Positions 42,501 to 50,730 of a stretch of 64,000 nt of DNA are shown one piece after another. The number at the start of each line of letters is the position of its first letter. The first letter of the stretch is position 1. The notes beneath the pieces are model-generated. The model was not told the DNA's origin, did no database searches, and saw only the letters and a program-made list of their open reading frames with translations. The stretch is from Mucilaginibacter roseus (GTDB lineage: Bacteria > Bacteroidota > Bacteroidia > Sphingobacteriales > Sphingobacteriaceae): the NCBI RefSeq assembly GCF_021215455.1, contig NZ_JAJPWV010000005.1, forward strand, positions 1 to 64,000, written 5' to 3'. A program made the position numbers and the translations under genes.

Positions 42501-43753
42501 TACCTGGTCAGGTTAGCGAGCTCACCTGCCATATGGTGCTTTAGTATGTAAGCCTTTTTTTCATGGATATCAGCCTCGCTTAATTTGCCCTTACCAGTTA
42601 AGCGGTTGTATAACGAAGTAAACTGTTTTTCGCTGTCTGCATTCGTGAGTAAATTATTAACTACTGCAAGAAATTCGTAACCTGTCGCACCTTCAATAGG
42701 CCAACTTTGCAGCAGCTGCTCATCCTTTTCGAGAATTTTTTCTACCACGATGTACGTATCGTTACCAACAAGCTCGCGTAACTTTTGCAGGTAGCCGGTT
42801 GGATCATACAAGCCATCAACATGGTCAACTCGTACACCTTGAAACACTCCTTCCTTAAGTAATGATGCTATGAACTTGTGGTAATGCGTAAAAACGTGCG
42901 GATTCTGCATGTTCAGGCATATCAACCCGTTTACGGTGAAAAACCGGCGGAAGTTAATTTTGCTGTCCGTTTCCTGCCAATGGCATAAACGGTAATACTG
43001 CAAATCAACAAGCTGCGAAAGCTGTGCCTTATCCTGATTTATTGCCTTAACTGAGCGGTCAAGTTTACCCTTGTAACCCTCGTCAGAAAACAGCGATTTT
43101 AGCTGCATCCTCAACTCATTAAACTCAATGGCATAAGCATTTACATCATCATTTTGATGTAGCTGTTTAACCTGTTGCAGTAGTCTTTTCAGCGCGCTAT
43201 CTTTTCCTTTCAAAACGGATAACACAGCATCATATGTGTTTATGTTTACCGGATAGTTATTATCATAATAACTCAGATAAATGGCACCATCCTCATACGT
43301 CAGCTTTAATTCATCATTGTTGATTACATCCTCAGGTGAAGCTCCCAGAAAAGGCAACATGATCTTGCCCTCAAAAAGTTCAGTTGTGGACGCCGTATCG
43401 AAAAAAGATGAATAAGCGGATAATGTTCCTTTTTCCAGCACATCCATTAACCACTTGTTTTTAGTGTCAAAAGCCATGTGGTTCGGTACAATATCCTGCA
43501 ACCAGTTTATTCCAGCCTCTTTTAATTGCTTACTTACCTGCCGCAATTGTTTTAGCGTACCGATTTCCGGATTGACGGCATGCGGATTTGTAACATCATA
43601 ACCATGTGTACTGCCTGGCACCGCTTCGAAAATTGGGGACGCGTAAAGCGTTTTTACTCCAAGAGATTGCAGATATGGAATTATTCGCTCAAGATTTGCA
43701 AAGGTGAAATCCTTATTGAACTGTATGCGATAAGTTGCTACTGGATTAAACAT
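39542..43753 (-). CDS. treY: Malto-oligosyltrehalose synthase fused to 4-alpha-glucanotransferase (TreY-MalQ)
   Basis: 1403 residues in one uninterrupted frame. Residues 1 to about 900 are TreY (GH13), turning the reducing end of a maltodextrin into a trehalosyl end: [13 protein letters not shown] at the start, [13 protein letters not shown] (catalytic Asp), [20 protein letters not shown] and [25 protein letters not shown]. From about 904 ([20 protein letters not shown]) to the end is a full 500-residue MalQ (GH77), with [35 protein letters not shown] and [13 protein letters not shown]. The gene overlaps treZ by 8 bases. MalQ can recombine short maltodextrins left by TreY/TreZ into longer ones that TreY can use again (inference). 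No frameshift or linker repeat is seen. Confidence 0.95.
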   Translation of the reverse strand: [1403 protein letters not shown]

Positions 43754-45587
43754 GACGATTGATGTATACGGTTACAGATTCAGGTAGTATCGAAGCGATT
43801 TGGACATTTTCTATTGGCTGATTTACTACCGCGCCGCCCCACTTTTCGTCGGCGCTGTTAAATAACGCGGTCCAATTAATATTTTCGGGCAGATCGACTT
43901 GTTGCACACTGTCAGAAAAATTCATGACACAACATATCTTTTCATCTTCGTGCCAACGCTGAAGCACAAGTGTATTTTTATCAGCATCAGAACTAACACT
44001 TAGATTATCCCTGTTTAATTCACTCAAAGCGTCGTAACTAACTCTTAGGTTAATCAATGCTCTGTAGTATTTCAACATCTGCTGATGCTTAGGCTGCGTG
44101 GTTAGCTGCCATTGTAGTTTCGATCTGTTAAATGTATCTTCAGATTGCGTATCGGGCGTTTCTCCTTCAGCATGAAAGGCTTTAAACTCCTCTTTGCGGC
44201 CTTTACGCACCGCTTTTACCAGATCATCGTCGGTATGGCTTATAAAGTATTGGAAGGGATTGGTTTCGGCCCATTCTTCGCCCATAAACAACATTGGTAT
44301 GTACGGACTAACCATTACGGCTGCAGCCATTAGCTTTTGCATTTCAAAACTTACCAGCGTACTGCTGCGTTCGCCCAGCATCCGGTTACCCACCTGATCG
44401 TGATTTTGGGAAAACACTACAAATTGATTGCCCTTATTTTTTGACGCGCTTGCGCCAAATGTTTTAAGCCGGTGCGGCGAATAAATACCATCATAAACAT
44501 AAGCATCGCAGTAAGCCTTAGCCAGATGTTTAATACCGGTAAAATCAGAATAATAACCGGTTTGTGGCTCGCCCGCGGTTACGCGCAAGGCGTGATGAAA
44601 TTCATCAATCCATTGTACATCAACGCCATAACCACTTTCATCTAAACTGTTTATATAAACCGGATCATTTAAATCTAACTCTGCAATCAGATGGTGCTTT
44701 TTACCAGTTAAGGTCAATAACTGATTAACATGCTGTTTAATTTCCTTAAGTATGTGTGTCGGACTAAGATCTTTAATCGCATGGACAGCATCCATCCGCA
44801 GCGCGTCAATATGAAAATCCCGGAACCACATCAAGGCGTTTTCAATGTAATATAGCCGCACAGCATCGCACCAGGCATCATCAAAATTAATGGCATTACC
44901 CCAGGGGGTATGATATTTATCGGTAAAATAGACACCGAAGTCATTAAAGTAATTTCCTTCCGGGCCAAGGTGGTTATATACCACATCCAGCACAACAGCC
45001 AAACCTTTTGCATGGCAGGCATCAACTAAACGCATCAATGCTTCCGCACCGCCGTAAGTGTCCTGCACCGCATAGGGCAATACACCATCATAACCCCAGT
45101 TACGCCCACCGGGGAATTGCGCTACCGGCATAATTTCAATAGCTGTAACACCCAACTCAACCAGATGATCGAGTTTTTCAATGGCAGCATCAAATGTTCC
45201 TTCCGATGTAAAAGTCCCGATGTGCAGCTCATAGATGATGTAAGCATCCATCTTATGATTTACCCATGAGGCGTCCGTCCATTTAAACGTAGATAAATCA
45301 ACAGCCATTGACGGCCCGTGCACACTTTCAGGTTGCGAAAGCGAGGCCGGGTCGGGGCGTTTCTTTTCGCCATCCAACATGAAAATGTACTTATCACCAG
45401 GCTTTATCCCGTCCGTTACAAGCGTCCAGTAACCAAAGTCGTCGGCATTAAGCGGCAAATCCAGCTTTTTTTCATTAACAACTACAGAAACCTCTTTTGC
45501 AATCGGCGCCCAAACAGTAATATGTGCAAAGCCATCGTGACCAAAATTTACGCCGAGGCTGCGTTTATTAATCTGCGGCTTCTTCAT
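43746..45587 (-). CDS. treZ: Malto-oligosyltrehalose trehalohydrolase
   Basis: 613 residues. N-terminal beta-sandwich (about 1-95), GH13 barrel with YIIYELHIGTFTSEGTFDAAI, LDVVYNHLGPEGNYF, IDALRMDAVHAIKDLS (nucleophile Asp) and HHLIAELDLNDPVYI (acid/base Glu), then QNHDQVGNRMLGERSS. It cuts trehalose off the maltooligosyl-trehalose made by TreY. Length and motif order are typical. It overlaps glgX by 20 bases and treY by 8, so the three genes are translationally coupled. Confidence 0.96.
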   Translation of the reverse strand: MKKPQINKRSLGVNFGHDGFAHITVWAPIAKEVSVVVNEKKLDLPLNADDFGYWTLVTDGIKPGDKYIFMLDGEKKRPDPASLSQPESVHGPSMAVDLSTFKWTDASWVNHKMDAYIIYELHIGTFTSEGTFDAAIEKLDHLVELGVTAIEIMPVAQFPGGRNWGYDGVLPYAVQDTYGGAEALMRLVDACHAKGLAVVLDVVYNHLGPEGNYFNDFGVYFTDKYHTPWGNAINFDDAWCDAVRLYYIENALMWFRDFHIDALRMDAVHAIKDLSPTHILKEIKQHVNQLLTLTGKKHHLIAELDLNDPVYINSLDESGYGVDVQWIDEFHHALRVTAGEPQTGYYSDFTGIKHLAKAYCDAYVYDGIYSPHRLKTFGASASKNKGNQFVVFSQNHDQVGNRMLGERSSTLVSFEMQKLMAAAVMVSPYIPMLFMGEEWAETNPFQYFISHTDDDLVKAVRKGRKEEFKAFHAEGETPDTQSEDTFNRSKLQWQLTTQPKHQQMLKYYRALINLRVSYDALSELNRDNLSVSSDADKNTLVLQRWHEDEKICCVMNFSDSVQQVDLPENINWTALFNSADEKWGGAVVNQPIENVQIASILPESVTVYINRHV

Positions 45588-47709
45588 GCTTGTTATGATG
45601 CTCTAATAATACCACTGTACGCCCTTCAACGGTAACCGTATCGCCGGCGTTATAAACAGAACCATCTGCCTTGTAATTAGCCGTATTTAAAACGGCTTTC
45701 CACTTTTTGCCAAATTTTTCAGATGGCAACTTGTAATCAATAGCTTCATGAAAAGCGTTAAAGATCACGTAGTAACTATCATCCACTATACGCTCTCCCT
45801 TTGGCCCTAAGGAGTGAATACCCTTACCGTTTAAAAATACAGCTAACGACTTGGCAAAATCATGGCTCCAGTTCTCCTCGCTCATTTCATCGCCTTCAGG
45901 TAAAAACCAAGCGATATCCTCGAGCTTTTGCCCCTTTGCCGGTTGCCCCTGAAACCAGCGCCTGCGCCTGAAGTTTGGATGCTCTCTGCGGAAGTGTATG
46001 AGCTTTTGCGTAAACTCAAGCAAATCTTTATCAGCATTCTCCCAGTTTACCCACGAAATTTCATTATCCTGGCAGTAAGCATTGTTGTTACCACCCTGCG
46101 TACGACCTATTTCATCACCTGCAACCAGCATCGGTACACCCTGCGATAAAAACAGCGTCGACATAAAATTACGCTTTTGCTGCGCGCGAAGCTGATTAAC
46201 CGCTTTATCATCAGTATCACCCTCTGCACCGCAGTTCCATGAGCGGTTATGGCTTTCGCCATCGTTATTGCCCTCACCATTGGCGTCATTATGTTTATCA
46301 TTGTACGATACCAAATCGTGCATGGTAAAACCATCGTGCGCGGTTATAAAGTTTACGCTGGCAGTTGGCCTGCGGTAATCATCCTGGTACAGGTCAGGGC
46401 TGCCGGTAAAGCGCTGTGCAAATTCGCCAAGCATACTATCAGCACCACGCCAGTAATCACGGATGCAATCACGGTACTTACCGTTCCATTCAGCCCATCC
46501 CGGCGGGAACTTACCTACCTGGTAACCCCCTTCGCCCACATCCCAAGGCTCGGCAATCAGCTTAACCTGCGATATGATGGGATCCTGGTGAATGATATCA
46601 AAAAAAGCACTTAAGCGGTTAACCTCATGCAACTCACGCGCTAAGGTTGATGCCAAATCAAAACGGAAACCATCGACATGCATTTCAGTTATCCAGTACC
46701 GCAGGCTATCCATTATATACCTTAACACATTGGGCAACATAGCATTAAGCGTGTTACCTGTACCTGTGTAGTCCATAAAGAAACGCTTATCCTCATCAAC
46801 AAGGCGGTAATACGATGCATTATCTATCCCTTTAAATGATAGCGTAGGCCCCATATGATTACCCTCGCCGGTATGGTTGTAAACTACATCGAGTATAACC
46901 TCTATGCCTGCTTTATGCAGCTCTTTAACCATATTCTTAAACTCGCTCACCTGCCCACCGGTTACGCCGCTTGAGGAGTAGCGGACGTCGGGCGCAAAAA
47001 AGCCAATGGTATTATAGCCCCAGTAATTGCGCAAGCCTTTTTCAACCAGGTAACGGTCATTCACAAACTGATGGATTGGCATCAGTTCTATGGCGGTAAC
47101 CCCTAAATCCTGCAAGTGCTTGATGATAGCCGGATGCGCAATAGCCGCGTAAGAGCCACGGATATCCTCCGGTATCTCCGGGTGCTGCATGGTAAGGCCA
47201 CGAACGTGTGCCTCATAGATCACCGATTGGTGATATGGCGTACGTGGCGGCGCATCATTGCCCCAGTCAAAATTATTATCAATTACTACCGATTTTGGTA
47301 TGTAAGGCGCACTATCTTCTTCACTGTAGCTGAGGTCTTCCTGCTCACTGCCTACTTCATAGGCAAAAAGCGAGTCGTGCCAGTCAATAACACCGGCAAT
47401 AGCTTTGGCATAGGGGTCTAACAGTAATTTGTTCGGGTTAAAGCGGTGACCGTTCTGAGGTTCATAAGGGCCATGCACACGGTAACCATATAACTGCCCC
47501 GGCTTAACACCTGGCAGGTATACATGCCAAACCTGGTGTGAGCGTTCGTAAAGCTTGATTTTTTGTGATTCGGATTTAGCATCTGTCGAATCAAATAAAC
47601 ACAGTTCAACACCGGTGGCATTATCAGCATAAAGGGTAAAATTTACGCCTTCGCCATCCCACGTTGCACCCAGCGGGTACGGTTTACCCGGATAAGTTAT
47701 TATTTCCAT
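45568..47709 (-). CDS. glgX: Glycogen debranching enzyme GlgX/TreX
   Basis: 713 residues. CBM48-type N-terminal sandwich (about 8-110, GKPYPLGATWDGEGVNFTLYA), GH13 barrel with YEAHVRGLTMQHPEIPE, ILDVVYNHTGEGNHMGP, VDGFRFDLASTLAR (nucleophile Asp), VKLIAEPWDVGEGGYQVG (acid/base Glu) and FITAHDGFTMHDLVSYNDKHN. It hydrolyses alpha-1,6 branches of glycogen, giving linear maltodextrins for TreY and TreZ. First gene of the operon; a 215-base divergent region separates it from the GH26 gene. Confidence 0.96.
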   Translation of the reverse strand: MEIITYPGKPYPLGATWDGEGVNFTLYADNATGVELCLFDSTDAKSESQKIKLYERSHQVWHVYLPGVKPGQLYGYRVHGPYEPQNGHRFNPNKLLLDPYAKAIAGVIDWHDSLFAYEVGSEQEDLSYSEEDSAPYIPKSVVIDNNFDWGNDAPPRTPYHQSVIYEAHVRGLTMQHPEIPEDIRGSYAAIAHPAIIKHLQDLGVTAIELMPIHQFVNDRYLVEKGLRNYWGYNTIGFFAPDVRYSSSGVTGGQVSEFKNMVKELHKAGIEVILDVVYNHTGEGNHMGPTLSFKGIDNASYYRLVDEDKRFFMDYTGTGNTLNAMLPNVLRYIMDSLRYWITEMHVDGFRFDLASTLARELHEVNRLSAFFDIIHQDPIISQVKLIAEPWDVGEGGYQVGKFPPGWAEWNGKYRDCIRDYWRGADSMLGEFAQRFTGSPDLYQDDYRRPTASVNFITAHDGFTMHDLVSYNDKHNDANGEGNNDGESHNRSWNCGAEGDTDDKAVNQLRAQQKRNFMSTLFLSQGVPMLVAGDEIGRTQGGNNNAYCQDNEISWVNWENADKDLLEFTQKLIHFRREHPNFRRRRWFQGQPAKGQKLEDIAWFLPEGDEMSEENWSHDFAKSLAVFLNGKGIHSLGPKGERIVDDSYYVIFNAFHEAIDYKLPSEKFGKKWKAVLNTANYKADGSVYNAGDTVTVEGRTVVLLEHHNKHEEAAD

Positions 47710-47924
47710 AGATAGATTGTAAATGTTGTTATTGTGGCAGCAGAGATAAATCGGGCATCAGCTATAACGCCCGGCATCATTTTCTTGCCAGACACCTTTA
47801 CTACAGCGAAACAACAATAATGTTTAAACAACCTTTAAAAACGGCTTAAATAATATATTATAAGGATAAATAAATATTAACCATAGCCTTAAGTGTAACT
47901 GTAGTTTTGCTAAAAACCTTTTTT
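47710..47924. promoter_or_regulatory. Divergent control region between glgX and the GH26 gene
   Basis: AT-rich, no gene. TAGTTTTG at 47902-47909 (plus strand) is an exact -7 consensus 15 bases before the GH26 ATG, but no TTTG is found at -33. On the minus side a CGGGC/GCCCG stem lies around 47752-47773. No T-rich terminator is visible. Confidence 0.35.
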
Positions 47925-48923
47925 ATGAGATTGAAATTTACAATGATTGCGCTCTTAGTCGGACTGCATTGTTTTGCCCAGCAACAGTTTGCCCCGGTAA
48001 ATCCAAACACCACACCCGAAGCACGCAAACTGCTCAGTTACATTTACAGCATCAAAGGCAAAAGCATCATAACCGGGCAGCACAATTACCCCAACACACC
48101 CGATAAACATTTGGACAGTATAAAAGCGATTACCGGCAAACAGCCCGGCCTTTGGGGCGCCGATTTTATTTGGAGCGGCACTAACGATGTTGGCCAAACC
48201 ATAGTTGACCAGGCTATTGAACGTTACAAACAAGGCTATCTCATCTGCCTGATGTGGCACCAGGGCCGCCCGATTGACAACCCGCCCTATGCATGGAAAG
48301 AAAGCATCCAGGCCAAGCTCACCCCCGCCCAGTGGAAAGAGCTAACAACACCGAACACTGAATTGAACAAACGCTGGCTGGCGCAGGTTGACCAGGTAGC
48401 CGTGTGGCTTAAAAAACTACAGGATGCCAAAGTACCCGTGCTGTGGCGACCATACCATGAGATGAATGGCGTATGGTTTTGGTGGGGAGATAAAAAAGGC
48501 CCGGACGGCATCAGCAAATTATGGAAGATGATGTATGACCGCTACACCAACTACCATAAATTGAATAACCTGATATGGGTATGGGGTGCTAACGGCCCGC
48601 GCGACCTGCCGGAAGACCAGGCTTACTCATACAAATATTATTACCCGGGCGCGAAGTATGTAGATATTTTAGGTACCGATATTTACAATGCCGATTATGA
48701 GCAGAAGGATTATAACGAGCTTTTGCAGTTAGCCAAAGGTAAACCCATTGCTTTAACCGAAGTTGGCGAACTACCTAAACCCGAAATACTTAAAGCACAA
48801 CCGGAGTGGGTATGGTTTATGGTATGGGGCGATTGGCTATGGACACATAATACCAAAGAACTGGTAAAAGGCAACTATGCCCGCCCGCAAGCCTTAACGC
48901 TTGATGAGATCAGTTACAAATAG
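47925..48923 (+). CDS. GH26 beta-mannanase, secreted
   Basis: 332 residues from the ATG at 47925 (an upstream TTG at 47907 lies inside a promoter box). Signal peptide ending at about residue 19 (LHCFAQQ). GH26 landmarks: YIYSIKGKSIITGQHNYPN, LWGADFIWSGT, LICLMWHQGRP, the acid/base Glu in VLWRPYHEMNG (about 179) and the nucleophile Glu in PIALTEVGEL (about 279), plus GVWFWWG between them. It cuts internal beta-1,4-mannosidic bonds of mannan or glucomannan. Family identity is firm. Ends in a strong shared terminator. Confidence 0.93.
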   Translation: MRLKFTMIALLVGLHCFAQQQFAPVNPNTTPEARKLLSYIYSIKGKSIITGQHNYPNTPDKHLDSIKAITGKQPGLWGADFIWSGTNDVGQTIVDQAIERYKQGYLICLMWHQGRPIDNPPYAWKESIQAKLTPAQWKELTTPNTELNKRWLAQVDQVAVWLKKLQDAKVPVLWRPYHEMNGVWFWWGDKKGPDGISKLWKMMYDRYTNYHKLNNLIWVWGANGPRDLPEDQAYSYKYYYPGAKYVDILGTDIYNADYEQKDYNELLQLAKGKPIALTEVGELPKPEILKAQPEWVWFMVWGDWLWTHNTKELVKGNYARPQALTLDEISYK

Positions 48924-48942
48924 ATAATAAATTGTACTAAAC

Positions 48943-48973
48943 AAAAATGCCGGGCTATATACCCGGCATTTTT
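48943..48973. terminator. Strong bidirectional terminator
   Basis: Perfect 12-pair stem AAAAATGCCGGG (48943-48954) / CCCGGCATTTTT (48962-48973) with a 7-base loop; T-run on both strands. It serves the convergent GH26 and epimerase genes. Confidence 0.93.
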
Positions 48974-48975
48974 AT

Positions 48976-50577
48976 TTATTTAGAAACCGTATTGCTCGGC
49001 TTCGATAAGTTTCCCTGCAAATCAACAGCGCGAACCGTGTATCTTGTATTTGCATCACCGGTGTTTACCATAAACCAGGTAAGGGGTGTATAGCCTATAC
49101 GCTTGCCGTTGCTGTAAATATTGTAGCCCATAAACTGGCGATTATCCGTTGAGGCAGTCCATTGCAGCCTTGCCCCTGTCGCGAGTTTTTTCAGTGTGAT
49201 TTTTTGTGGTACTGATGGCGGCATCTTATCGGGCTTTAGCTGATTAATGCAGTTCATCAGCGCGCGGAAGTTGTGGTAAGTACCCTTCCAGATCTGGCCT
49301 TTTAAAGCAGTTTTCATTTCAGGCTCCTTATCAATACCGCCCGGGTACCAATCGCCGTGCTGATGGTCAATAAGATAGGTTTGTACATAGGTCCAGAGCT
49401 GTTTGAATTTATCGTAATATTTCAACTCATCCTTTGGATAAAGCGTGGACATCATTAACAACGAATTCAGCCCCTCGGCCTGTGCCCACCAGTTTTTACC
49501 ATCCTTTATAATACTGATACCGGGCTGATCTTTAAAATAATAGCCCTCATCATAAAAACCGCCTACCTTGTTATCCCATCCGTTTTTCAGGGAATGGTCA
49601 ACCATGCGTTTGGCTATTTTTAGGGTAGCTTCGTCATGCCCTAATCCCAGTACATGCGATGCTTCCAGCATCAGGTAAGCGGTTTCCACATCGTGCCCAA
49701 AGGATACATGATCGAGATAACGATGTTTCAGGATGCTTGTAGTTGTTGAATCGCGGGTTGAAACAGGAGTCCAATCCGGCTGAAAGAACAGGGTAAGATA
49801 GCCCTTTGGTGTGGTGATTTTATCGCGCACTAAAAACAACATCTCCTTCAGCCTTTCGCGTAGCAGGCTATCTGGCCAAACGGTATAAAGTTCGGTAAAG
49901 GCTTCGAGCAGGTGGATAGAGGTATTTTGATCTTTATAACCCTTATCAGATGTTGACGGAAAATCAGCCGTACGCTTTATCACGGTGCCATCCATTTCCA
50001 TGTGCTGAAAGTATCCTTTGTTAACCGGGTCATGCGCATGTTTCTCCAGCCACCAAAAGGTTTGCTTGGCCAGGTTAAGGGCGGCTGTATCACCTGAGGC
50101 CTGGTAGTAGGCAGCGAGCCCGTATATGGCAAAGGAGTTACCATACGATTCTTTCGGCGCAAATGAATTTTCGGCCACGTTACCCTGTCGGTCGGTATAA
50201 GTGTAAAATCCGCCGTTCTGCTTGTCCCACATTTTATCCCGCAAAAACAAAAAACCGTGTTTGGCATCAGCCTTGAAGTACGGCACATTCGGATAAAACA
50301 ACGCCGCCTTGGCGTTTGACCATACGTGTCTTGCCTGCGTCACGATCATTTTATGCTGATCAGGCGCTACTTTAAAATCATAGGTAAAAGCGCTCAGAAA
50401 GCCGCCGTAAGCGGTATCAACTGAACGGGGATACCATTTGTCGAGCAGTTGCACCCTGGCAGAACGTTCCATCTGTTTAGCGATTGCCTGCTTATCTTTT
50501 TGCGCTAACAGCATTTGAGGCATTATCAGGCTGCCTGCAAGCATTAGTTTGAGGCTATTTTGTACAAGTTTATGCAT
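48976..50577 (-). CDS. Secreted AGE-family epimerase with fibronectin-type tail
   Basis: 533 residues. Signal peptide (to about 25, PQMLLAQ). Residues about 30-440 form the alpha/alpha-barrel of N-acylglucosamine/cellobiose 2-epimerases: TSIHLLEAFTELY, VSFGHDVETAYLMLEA, WWAQAEGLNSLLM and GTYHNFRALMNCIN hold the usual His, Asp and Glu of the active site. Residues about 445-530 are a fibronectin type III-like domain (PPSVPQKITLKKL, TRYTVRAVDLQGN). It would epimerise mannobiose- or cellobiose-type ends outside the cytoplasm. AGE proteins are usually cytoplasmic and single-domain, so both export and fusion are uncommon. Divergent from GH9. Confidence 0.88.
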   Translation of the reverse strand: MHKLVQNSLKLMLAGSLIMPQMLLAQKDKQAIAKQMERSARVQLLDKWYPRSVDTAYGGFLSAFTYDFKVAPDQHKMIVTQARHVWSNAKAALFYPNVPYFKADAKHGFLFLRDKMWDKQNGGFYTYTDRQGNVAENSFAPKESYGNSFAIYGLAAYYQASGDTAALNLAKQTFWWLEKHAHDPVNKGYFQHMEMDGTVIKRTADFPSTSDKGYKDQNTSIHLLEAFTELYTVWPDSLLRERLKEMLFLVRDKITTPKGYLTLFFQPDWTPVSTRDSTTTSILKHRYLDHVSFGHDVETAYLMLEASHVLGLGHDEATLKIAKRMVDHSLKNGWDNKVGGFYDEGYYFKDQPGISIIKDGKNWWAQAEGLNSLLMMSTLYPKDELKYYDKFKQLWTYVQTYLIDHQHGDWYPGGIDKEPEMKTALKGQIWKGTYHNFRALMNCINQLKPDKMPPSVPQKITLKKLATGARLQWTASTDNRQFMGYNIYSNGKRIGYTPLTWFMVNTGDANTRYTVRAVDLQGNLSKPSNTVSK

Positions 50578-50730
50578 GGTTGAACAATTGGTTTCGAGAT
50601 TAAAAATAGATGCTTAAGCCACCAAACCGCTATTTTGACAATATATTACAAGCATTTGGTAAAAATACATTACAAGGCTTTTTGCGCCCATGCTACTTTT
50701 AGCTTACCAACTATGTAACTTAACATATCT
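50578..50730. promoter_or_regulatory. Divergent region between the secreted epimerase and GH9
   Basis: No gene. TACTTTTA at 50694-50701 (plus strand) resembles a -7 box for GH9 about 29 bases before its ATG; no matching -33 box. Nothing else supported. Confidence 0.25.

Noticed and set aside
39542..43753. TreY-MalQ fusion as an artefact of a missing stop codon
   Set aside because: The frame is continuous, the junction has no leftover start or frameshift, and both halves are complete, so the fusion is taken as real.
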